DNA of 8,434 nt from Candidatus Omnitrophota bacterium (GTDB lineage: Bacteria; Omnitrophota; Gorgyraeia; 2-02-FULL-51-18), in the NCBI GenBank assembly GCA_023247935.1, contig JAHFFM010000077.1, positions 1 through 8,434 on the forward strand, written 5' to 3'. Below the pieces are notes generated by a model, which worked only from the letters and a program-made list of their open reading frames with translations, was not told where the DNA came from and did no database searches. How positions within the stretch are numbered: the stretch's first letter is position 1; each line of letters begins with the position of its first letter. Shown piece by piece: positions 1-5,577 of this stretch. Position numbers and translations under genes: made by a program.

Positions 1-1
1 T

Positions 2-1231
2 CCAAACACAAGAATGCCCAGTCTTCGCCTTTCCGACCAGGAAGCTTCTGATATCACCGCTTATTTATCCTCTTTAAAGAATGAAAAATTCGAGCAAAAA
101 ACAGCCCCTAGAGCCAAAATGGACGTTGTAGACCAAATGATTTTAGAGCAGCTTCAAAGCACCATGAGAGCTAATGATGCACAAAATGAACTCAAAAAAA
201 TGAGCGGCGATCAAAAACTCGAATTCCTCGGCAAAAAATCGATTGCACACCAAGGCTGCTTTGCCTGCCACGCTATTAAAGGATTTGAAGACTCCAAACC
301 TATCGGCGCCGAACTTTCCGATGAGGGACGAAAAGATATTCATAAATTTGATTTCGGTTTCATAGACATTGAGCAAACAAGGCATGACTGGATTCATCAA
401 AAGTTAAAAGACCCTCGCAGTATTGATCAAGGCAAAATTAAAAATTATTACGAAAAACTGCGCATGCCCCAATTTGATTTCTCTGAAGAAGAAAAAGATG
501 CCTTAATCACATTTCTCCTGAGTCTCACGGAAGAACAAATCCCTCTTCAAATGCAAAAACGCCTGGATTTGAACGAAAAAGCGATTGAGAAGGGCAGAAT
601 GTTAGTTACCAAACTTAATTGTCAGGGCTGCCATACTGTAGACGGAAAAACAGGCAAACTAACAGAAATTACCGAAGACCAGGGCTCGGCTCCGCCGAGA
701 TTAGACGGCGAAGGCGCCAAGGTCCAGGAAAAATGGCTTTATCATTTCCTGAAAAATCCGACCCCCATTCGTCCTTGGCTGACTTATCGCATGCCTACAT
801 TCGGCCTGTCCAACGATGAATTAAATACGCTTGTTTTCTATTTCCACCACATGGCTGGCCAAGACATCACTTTCTCAGACCAAAGCGGAGCGGATACTTC
901 TAATGGAGAGCATATACAGGCCGGTAAAGCCCTGTTTGACACCCTCCAATGCGCGAAATGCCATCAGGTGACACAGGATAGCGCTGCCATGGGAACCTCG
1001 TTCTTAGCTCCGGACTTATCCTTAGCCAAAAACCGCCTCAAGCCGGAATGGGTGCACAAATGGCTTCAAGACCCGCAGGTTCTTCAGGAAGGCACCATGA
1101 TGCCCACTTTCTTCCCGGATGGTCAAAGCCCTGTTACGGATGTCCTGGAAGGGGATGCGGAAAAGCAAATAACCGCGATTCGCGATTATTTATACACCTA
1201 CGAAGCCTCTTCCGAGCCTAAAAAGCAATAA
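2..1231 (+). CDS. Multihaem c-type cytochrome, 3' part (5' end outside window)
   Basis: Periplasmic electron-transfer protein made of repeated class I cytochrome c domains; only the C-terminal part is present. The frame is open to the left edge. The first in-frame ATG (position 14) is not a start: it lies in the sequence NTRMPSLRLSDQE, a typical distal Met haem-ligand segment of a preceding haem domain. Numbering from that Met, covalent haem motifs CxxCH are at 82-86 (CFACH), 203-207 (CQGCH) and 313-317 (CAKCH). Candidate axial Met ligands follow at about 151 (LRMPQF), 260 (YRMPTF) and 362-363 (MMPTF). So three complete haem domains plus the tail of a fourth are seen. The C-terminus has no membrane segment. 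The gene lies 101 bp before a cupredoxin gene on the same strand, and the two may form a periplasmic electron-carrier pair. Which complex it belongs to (bc-type, alternative complex III, oxidase) cannot be told without the upstream genes. Confidence 0.93.
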   Translation, partial: PNTRMPSLRLSDQEASDITAYLSSLKNEKFEQKTAPRAKMDVVDQMILEQLQSTMRANDAQNELKKMSGDQKLEFLGKKSIAHQGCFACHAIKGFEDSKPIGAELSDEGRKDIHKFDFGFIDIEQTRHDWIHQKLKDPRSIDQGKIKNYYEKLRMPQFDFSEEEKDALITFLLSLTEEQIPLQMQKRLDLNEKAIEKGRMLVTKLNCQGCHTVDGKTGKLTEITEDQGSAPPRLDGEGAKVQEKWLYHFLKNPTPIRPWLTYRMPTFGLSNDELNTLVFYFHHMAGQDITFSDQSGADTSNGEHIQAGKALFDTLQCAKCHQVTQDSAAMGTSFLAPDLSLAKNRLKPEWVHKWLQDPQVLQEGTMMPTFFPDGQSPVTDVLEGDAEKQITAIRDYLYTYEASSEPKKQ

Positions 1232-1332
1232 CACCCCATTAAGAAAGCTATGCAAAATAGGCCACCTATAGTAAAATAATTCCTTAAATTTTGAGTAGAG
1301 TTATATTCCCAAAATGACGAACAGGAGAGGTT

Positions 1333-2037
1333 ATGAGAAAAGAATTTGTTTATGTTTTTTTAGCAGTTTTATTCACCACTGCCAATCTTTCGCAGGCAGA
1401 TGCAGCCGTTTTAACCATTAAAGCTCCTTTTGAAGGTCAGGCGCCAACCGTCCAAACCATCAAAGCCGACGCGGATCCAAAATGCAAATTAATGCACCCC
1501 CAAGGCATTAGCGCGGACGAAGTCATTGTGAATTCAAATAACAGCCTGAAAAACGTTTTCGTGTACGTCAAAGAGGGTTTGGAAGGTAAAAAATTTGAGG
1601 CCCCCAAAACACCCGTGACTTTTAACCAGGAAGGCTGCCAATACCATCCTAAAATATTCGGCATCATGGTTGGCCAGCCGCTAGAAATCGTTAACAGCGA
1701 TGACACGCTCCACAACGTTCACTCACTTCCTACTGAAAAAAGCCAAAGCTTCAATCTTGGCATGCCCATCAAAGGCATGAAATTGAAAAAAACCTTTACC
1801 AAGCCTGAGGTTATGGTCAAGATCAAATGCGAAGTGCATCCTTGGATGAGCGCGCATGTCGGTGTTGTCGAGAATCCTTTTTACGCCGTTACCGGAGACG
1901 ATGGCTCCGCTCAGATCAAAGATTTGCCAGCAGGGGAATACACGATTGAAGCTTGGCATGAAAAATATGGCGTGCAAACACAAAAAGTAACCGTTGCAGA
2001 CCAGGATCAAGAAGTTTCCTTTTCTTTTAAAGCTTAA
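1333..2037 (+). CDS. Secreted cupredoxin with C-terminal carboxypeptidase-regulatory-like domain
   Basis: Probable periplasmic blue-copper protein, 234 residues. Residues 1-25 form a signal peptide (Lys/Arg start, hydrophobic core, cleavage near Ala24-Ala25). The cupredoxin fold spans roughly 60-180. The likely type 1 copper ligands are H127 or H130 (in DDTLHNVH) and C166, H169 and M172 in CEVHPWM; the C-x2-H-x2-M spacing is that of amicyanin. From about 183 to the end a beta-sandwich resembling carboxypeptidase-regulatory-like domains follows (TGDDG, LPAGEYTIEAWHEKYG). C51 and C102, each followed closely by a His, are extra and could form a disulfide. A strong Shine-Dalgarno (AGGAGAGG, 1323-1330) fixes the ATG start. 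The gene is followed by a terminator, so it ends its transcription unit. The fold and copper site are read from motifs; the physiological partner, perhaps the upstream multihaem cytochrome, is inferred. Confidence 0.88.
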   Translation: MRKEFVYVFLAVLFTTANLSQADAAVLTIKAPFEGQAPTVQTIKADADPKCKLMHPQGISADEVIVNSNNSLKNVFVYVKEGLEGKKFEAPKTPVTFNQEGCQYHPKIFGIMVGQPLEIVNSDDTLHNVHSLPTEKSQSFNLGMPIKGMKLKKTFTKPEVMVKIKCEVHPWMSAHVGVVENPFYAVTGDDGSAQIKDLPAGEYTIEAWHEKYGVQTQKVTVADQDQEVSFSFKA

Positions 2038-2051
2038 TTGATTCTTTATTG

Positions 2052-2095
2052 AACCCCCGCCAATAAATATCTCGTTGGCGGGGGTTTCTATTTTT
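2052..2095 (+). terminator. Rho-independent terminator after the cupredoxin gene
   Basis: A perfect 12-bp stem (AACCCCCGCCAA at 2052-2063 pairing with TTGGCGGGGGTT at 2075-2086) encloses an 11-nt loop. It is followed by TCTA and a run of five T (2091-2095). It starts 14 bp after the stop codon and ends only about 20 bp before the TTG start of the next gene. The heme synthase operon therefore needs either read-through or a promoter overlapping this hairpin. I see no clear promoter boxes there. Confidence 0.9.
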
Positions 2096-2103
2096 AGAAT
2101 TAC

Positions 2104-2107
2104 AGGA
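2104..2107 (+). promoter_or_regulatory. Ribosome binding site supporting the TTG start at 2115
   Basis: AGGA lies 7 nt upstream of TTG 2115. No in-frame ATG occurs until codon 23, which falls inside the first membrane helix of the CtaA domain, so the TTG is the best start. Confidence 0.65.
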
Positions 2108-2114
2108 AAAATCG

Positions 2115-3833
2115 TTGACGTTTAAGCCCAGATTATTCAGCTATGCTTTATTTACGGCGTTGGCCACGGTTATTTTAATTATGGCTGGCGGCTTGGTTAC
2201 CAGCACCGGTTCGGGCTTATCCGTACCAGATTGGCCACTTTCTTACGGGCAATTTTTTCCTCCTATGATTGGAGGGATACGCTTCGAGCACTCTCACCGC
2301 ATGATCGCAGCCACGGTTGGATTTTTAACATTCGGTTTGACGGTTTGGATTTTAAGGGAGGAGAAGCGCCACTTCATGAAAGTTTTGGCGGCCTGTGCTT
2401 CATTTGCCGTTCTGTTGCAGGCGATTTTAGGCGGCCTCACCGTAAAATACCTTTTACCTAAACCTATTTCCATTGGCCACGCCTGCCTGGGTCAAACTTT
2501 TTTTTGCCTCGTCTGCGCCTTGGTTTTATTTTTATCCAAAGAATGGCTCTCTCCGGTAAAAATCAGTTCCAAAACAGCCTTTCATTTCACAAGACTTTCA
2601 TGGACAACTTTTGGCTTTGCTTATTGCCAGCTTGTAGCAGGAGCCATTGTCCGCCATACGCATGGCCAACTGCTTGTCGCTCATATTTTTATCGCGCTTT
2701 TGATCCTCATTCATGCCGTTTTTTTAAATATTAAATTATTTTCTGACAATTCCATTCAAAAAAAATTTCTTCCGCAATTACTGGCAATTGACGGGCTGCT
2801 TTTCCTGCAGCTATTCCTAGGCTTGGGCGCATACACCTTTAAATACGCGCTTGAAAAGCAAGCCCTGCCTACCGTCCTGGAAGTGCTTTTTACAACTGCC
2901 CATCAAACAACCGGTGCGCTGATCTTGGCAAATTTGCTGGTTTTAAGTCTCCGGGCCACAAAATTGCTTCAATCGGAGAATTCCAAATCTTCCTCCGAAT
3001 ATCTCGACCTCATCAAGCCCAGAGTCACTTTAACCGCTTTATGGACCGCCTGCTGCGGGTATATTCTGGCGTCCCCGCAACCCTTTAACGCAACAAAATT
3101 CCTTCACATGCTTTTGGGCGCTTTTCTCGTCGGGGCAGGGGGGAATGCGTTAAACCAATTCCATGAACGGGAAATAGACCAAAAAATGACGCGTACCCAG
3201 GAAAGACCGCTTCCAAGCCGTAAAATGGAGCCAGAAAACGCCCTGATTTTTGGGTGGCTGCTGTCTTTGTCGGGTATCGTAGAGATCGGCGTGTTCGTAT
3301 CCATTTATGCCGCTTTTATCGCACTCGGAATTTTTTTAAGTTACGTGTACATTTACACGCCCTTAAAAAAAGTGACTGCATTAAACACCTATGTTGGCGC
3401 GGTTCCAGGGGCATTGCCCGTTTTATTGGGCTGGGTTGGCGCGGCTGGCTCCATTGACGCGAAGGCTATTTCTCTGTTTATGTTGTTGTTTATTTGGCAG
3501 CTGCCGCATTTTTTTGCCATTGCCTGGGTTTATCGTGAAGACTACAAAAAGGGCGGACTTCAAATGCTTTCGCGGGATGATAAAAGCGGACAAAAAACCT
3601 CTTTTCAGATCTTATTTTTTTCTTTCCTGCTTCTTTTGGCGAGTCTGCTGCCGTTTCATTTGGAGTTGGCGGGAAGTCTCTATCTTTTTGCCGCGCTGGC
3701 AGGCGGGGGAATATTAGTGGTTATGGCTTATAATCTACGCAAAATCAAACTTGTCCACGCGTCGCGGTTTGTGGGGGCTTCCATTATTTACATTCTGGTT
3801 ATTTTTACCTTGCTTATCGTGGATAAAAAATGA
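2115..3833 (+). CDS. Fused heme A synthase (CtaA/COX15) and heme O synthase (CtaB, protoheme IX farnesyltransferase)
   Basis: Bifunctional inner-membrane enzyme of 572 residues for the heme A cofactor of cytochrome oxidase. The N-terminal CtaA/COX15 half (about 1-285) has GGLVTSTGSGLSVPDWPLSYG-like sequence at 25-45, the EHSHR motif (58-62), and further candidate haem-ligand His at 122, about 190 and 263 (TTAHQTTGA). A Ser-rich linker (about 284-296) leads to a UbiA-type CtaB half (about 297-572). That half has LIKPRVTLT (299-307), the first prenyl-diphosphate motif (N347 to D355, RTQERPLP at 360-367), YTPLKK (414-419) and the second Asp motif region PHFFAIAWVYREDYKKGG (464-481). CtaB adds a farnesyl group to heme B to give heme O; CtaA oxidises its methyl group to give heme A. 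Domain order is thus the reverse of pathway order. Start is TTG with AGGA upstream. The stop overlaps the SCO start by 4 bp (ATGA). Both domains look complete, with no frameshift visible. Confidence 0.94.
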   Translation: MTFKPRLFSYALFTALATVILIMAGGLVTSTGSGLSVPDWPLSYGQFFPPMIGGIRFEHSHRMIAATVGFLTFGLTVWILREEKRHFMKVLAACASFAVLLQAILGGLTVKYLLPKPISIGHACLGQTFFCLVCALVLFLSKEWLSPVKISSKTAFHFTRLSWTTFGFAYCQLVAGAIVRHTHGQLLVAHIFIALLILIHAVFLNIKLFSDNSIQKKFLPQLLAIDGLLFLQLFLGLGAYTFKYALEKQALPTVLEVLFTTAHQTTGALILANLLVLSLRATKLLQSENSKSSSEYLDLIKPRVTLTALWTACCGYILASPQPFNATKFLHMLLGAFLVGAGGNALNQFHEREIDQKMTRTQERPLPSRKMEPENALIFGWLLSLSGIVEIGVFVSIYAAFIALGIFLSYVYIYTPLKKVTALNTYVGAVPGALPVLLGWVGAAGSIDAKAISLFMLLFIWQLPHFFAIAWVYREDYKKGGLQMLSRDDKSGQKTSFQILFFSFLLLLASLLPFHLELAGSLYLFAALAGGGILVVMAYNLRKIKLVHASRFVGASIIYILVIFTLLIVDKK

Positions 3834-4444
3834 GTATTTTAGGACGAGTCAATAAACCCTTTTTGGTGCTGGTCATCCTCATCAATGTCGTCATTTTTTT
3901 TATTTTGCATGCCGAAAAAAGCACCCTCCGGGTCCGTTATCCCAAAAATGAAGGGGGGCTCCCCGTACTTGCTCAACACTCTCCGTTTACACTTACCCGC
4001 GAAAACGGTTCTGAATTTTCATCCAAAGAATTGGAAGGAAAATCATGGCTTGGCAGCTTTATCTTCACCAGCTGCCCGAATCAATGTCCTATGATGATAG
4101 GAAAATTGGGCAGCTTTCAAAAAATACTGCCCAAAAACCTCAAAATCGTTTCCGTCAGCGTAGACCCTCTGCATGACAGCCCGGATGTGCTAAAATCATT
4201 TTCACAGAAATACGGGGCGGATTTATCCCGATGGGTTTTTTTGACCGGGGACAATAAGGTTATTTCAAACCTGATGTCCGAATTAAAATTAGGCGGCAAC
4301 GAAAGCCCGTCTATGCATAGTCTTCGCTTTGTCTTAATTGACGGAACTCAACGTGTTCGCGGCTATTATGACTCGGAAGACACGAACTCCATGAAAAAAA
4401 TGCTGCAGGACGCGCGAAAATTGGAACAAAACAATGGAAAATAA
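3830..4444 (+). CDS. SCO1/SenC-family copper chaperone for cytochrome oxidase CuA assembly
   Basis: Membrane-anchored thioredoxin-fold protein, 204 residues, acting on the periplasmic side to deliver copper or keep thiols reduced at the CuA site of cytochrome c oxidase subunit II. One N-terminal helix (about 9-27) anchors it. The copper-binding CPNQC motif places Cys at 82 and 86 inside FTSCPNQCP, and the third ligand is H163 in SMHSLRFVLID. The conserved VSVDPLHDSPDVL segment is at 108-120. Length and motif spacing are typical of the family. It overlaps the upstream heme synthase by 4 bp and the downstream gene by 11 bp, so translation is likely coupled. The function is well supported by family; the target oxidase is not in the window. 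Confidence 0.95.
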   Translation: MSILGRVNKPFLVLVILINVVIFFILHAEKSTLRVRYPKNEGGLPVLAQHSPFTLTRENGSEFSSKELEGKSWLGSFIFTSCPNQCPMMIGKLGSFQKILPKNLKIVSVSVDPLHDSPDVLKSFSQKYGADLSRWVFLTGDNKVISNLMSELKLGGNESPSMHSLRFVLIDGTQRVRGYYDSEDTNSMKKMLQDARKLEQNNGK

Positions 4445-5015
4445 GGCAGAAAAAGATTACACGGTGTTGTGGTGGATTGGCTGGATCACACTGACCATCC
4501 TTTCATTTTTTGTTTCTTACTCTTTTTGGACAGGCTTTATCGCCAAACACGTAGGACCCATGGATCAAAAAGGAGTGCCCCTTATCTGGGTTGCGGCCGT
4601 ATTCGGCACCTGGATGGTTCTTTTGGTCCCTCTGATTATTCTGATGTACAACAAAGTAGATCGCAGCTACGAAGACGCCAGAATCAAGCGGGACGGGGAT
4701 AATCAGAAAAAAATCATTTCAAACCTGGGTTTTAAAATAATGCGTTCACCGGTAGAGGGCAGGCTTCTCCCCAAAGAAATCCAAAAAAAATTAAAAAAAA
4801 TGCCCCGCACTTTAAACCAAGGTCAGCTTGTGGCTCTCAAATTCGAAAACGGGAAGCGCCTTGAAAACGTATTTGTTTTGGCGCATGAAGAAATTGTCGG
4901 CATTTATGACGCGGATTGGAAATTTGACGCAAAAAATGTGGTGGATGTAGAAATACTTGATCCCGGCAAAACCATGCCCGTAGAACATGAAAAATGGATG
5001 AGGCTCGCGGATTGA
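4434..5015 (+). CDS. Unrecognised two-helix membrane protein in the oxidase assembly operon
   Basis: I do not recognise this 193-residue protein. Two membrane helices are visible at about 12-38 (rich in Trp and Phe) and 50-71, joined by a short loop containing GPMDQKG. The Lys/Arg-rich stretch after helix 2 (DRSYEDARIKRD) suggests both termini are cytosolic by the positive-inside rule. Residues about 97-190 form a soluble domain with alternating hydrophobic strands (QLVALKFENGKRLENVFVLA, EEIVGIYD, VVDVEILDPG), which looks like a small beta-barrel. It has no Cys and no obvious metal motif. Two runs of eight A (4783-4790 and 4793-4800) encode KK-L-KK at its centre. The ATG overlaps the SCO stop, and its own stop overlaps the next start, so it is translated as part of the operon. 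A role in oxidase biogenesis is inferred from position only. Confidence 0.85.
   Translation: MENKAEKDYTVLWWIGWITLTILSFFVSYSFWTGFIAKHVGPMDQKGVPLIWVAAVFGTWMVLLVPLIILMYNKVDRSYEDARIKRDGDNQKKIISNLGFKIMRSPVEGRLLPKEIQKKLKKMPRTLNQGQLVALKFENGKRLENVFVLAHEEIVGIYDADWKFDAKNVVDVEILDPGKTMPVEHEKWMRLAD
5000..5003 (+). promoter_or_regulatory. Ribosome binding site favouring a TTG start at 5012
   Basis: GAGG lies 8 nt before TTG 5012, while the alternative ATG at 4994 has no purine-rich site at a proper distance. TTG 5012 overlaps the TGA stop (5013-5015) of the upstream gene, a usual arrangement for translational coupling. Confidence 0.5.
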
Positions 5016-5185
5016 TTTACACATTCGGCCGCTCACTTCAAGTCTTGGCTCTTATTGTTATGCCAGCGTCCGTATGGGTCGGATTCAGCCTTCATGACGA
5101 AAAAACCTCCATTTTTATTTTTTTAGGAAGCATCCTCGTTTTTTATACGGGTTATTTCTTGACGCGTTTTACACCCAAGCTATAA
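5012..5185 (+). CDS. Small two-helix membrane protein of unknown function
   Basis: A protein of about 57 residues, too short to assign with confidence. It reads (M)IYTFGRSLQVLALIVMP, a first helix of about 20 residues, then a short polar turn (HDEKTS), then a second helix IFIFLGSILVFYTGYF ending in TRFTPKL. I chose TTG 5012 over the ATG at 4994 because TTG has GAGG at a good distance and because IYTFGR then stands directly at the N-terminus; the ATG would add six residues (MDEARG) and a 22-bp overlap. The coding start is therefore uncertain, but the reading frame is well supported by the two clean helices and by the gene-sized space it fills between neighbours. No Cys or His metal motif. Position suggests a small accessory subunit or assembly factor for a respiratory complex; this is inference. 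Confidence 0.7.
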   Translation: MIYTFGRSLQVLALIVMPASVWVGFSLHDEKTSIFIFLGSILVFYTGYFLTRFTPKL

Positions 5186-5199
5186 TAACGTTCAATAAT

Positions 5200-5577
5200 A
5201 TGGTTGAAACCCCTTATAACAATCCATTTTCTGAATCCAAAGCATCCGAAACATCGCAGGATATTTCCAAGAAACCGCCCAGAAAAAAAGCGCCGCCGAA
5301 GCTGGCCATCATCAATCAAAACGGCTGCACCGGCTGCGAAGTTTGCATTGTATTTTGTCCGGTGGATTGCATTGAAATTGTGCCTGGCGTAGATCACACC
5401 CAGCTTCAGCAAGTGGTGGAGGTAGATTTAGACCGGTGTATTGGGTGCTCGCTTTGCGCGAAAAATTGCCCCTGGGAAACAATCGATATGATTGCTCATG
5501 ATGAGGCGCTCAAAACCGCGCCTTCAGTGACGTTAAGAAGCGTTTGCGGCCAAAAAACGGCTAGCGACGTTCAATAA
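5200..5577 (+). CDS. 2[4Fe-4S] ferredoxin with Lys/Pro-rich N-terminal extension
   Basis: Cytosolic electron carrier, 125 residues. Two complete [4Fe-4S] motifs are present: C43-x2-C46-x2-C49-x3-C53-Pro and C80-x2-C83-x2-C86-x3-C90-Pro. C57 and C116 are extra. The 27-residue spacing between the clusters is longer than in minimal clostridial ferredoxins and holds VDHTQLQQVVEVD. Residues 1-37 form a disordered-looking extension with a basic stretch (SKKPPRKKAPPK), which could dock to a membrane surface or acidic partner. No signal peptide. There is no good Shine-Dalgarno before ATG 5200, which is 14 bp after the previous stop. The gene ends the operon begun by the heme A/O synthase and overlaps convergent gshB by 17 bp. 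The iron-sulfur content is certain from the motifs. A role as electron donor to heme A synthase is a hypothesis. Confidence 0.93.
   Translation: MVETPYNNPFSESKASETSQDISKKPPRKKAPPKLAIINQNGCTGCEVCIVFCPVDCIEIVPGVDHTQLQQVVEVDLDRCIGCSLCAKNCPWETIDMIAHDEALKTAPSVTLRSVCGQKTASDVQ

Noticed and set aside
14..16. ATG as the start of the cytochrome gene
   Set aside because: The frame is open to the left edge and this Met lies in an NTRMPSLRLSDQE-type haem-ligand segment, so the gene begins outside the window.
143..400. Antisense and other out-of-frame open reading frames (for example 143-400 -, 1437-1715 -, 1723-2010 -, 3391-3717 +, 5152-5412 -)
   Set aside because: They lie wholly or almost wholly within well-supported genes, have no recognisable domains or ribosome sites, and look like frame shadows.
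1257..1307. Possible promoter (TAAAAT 1272-1277 or TATATT 1302-1307) and a 5-bp hairpin (1257-1269) before the cupredoxin gene
   Set aside because: No acceptable -35 at 16-18 bp from either box, and the hairpin is short and has no T run. A promoter here is possible but I cannot support it.
4783..4800. Two A8 runs with A-AAA-AAA heptamers as a programmed frameshift site
   Set aside because: The zero frame codes a coherent full-length protein; a -1 shift leads soon to a stop and no alternative domain. Simple Lys-rich coding is enough, though slippage or sequencing error should be kept in mind.
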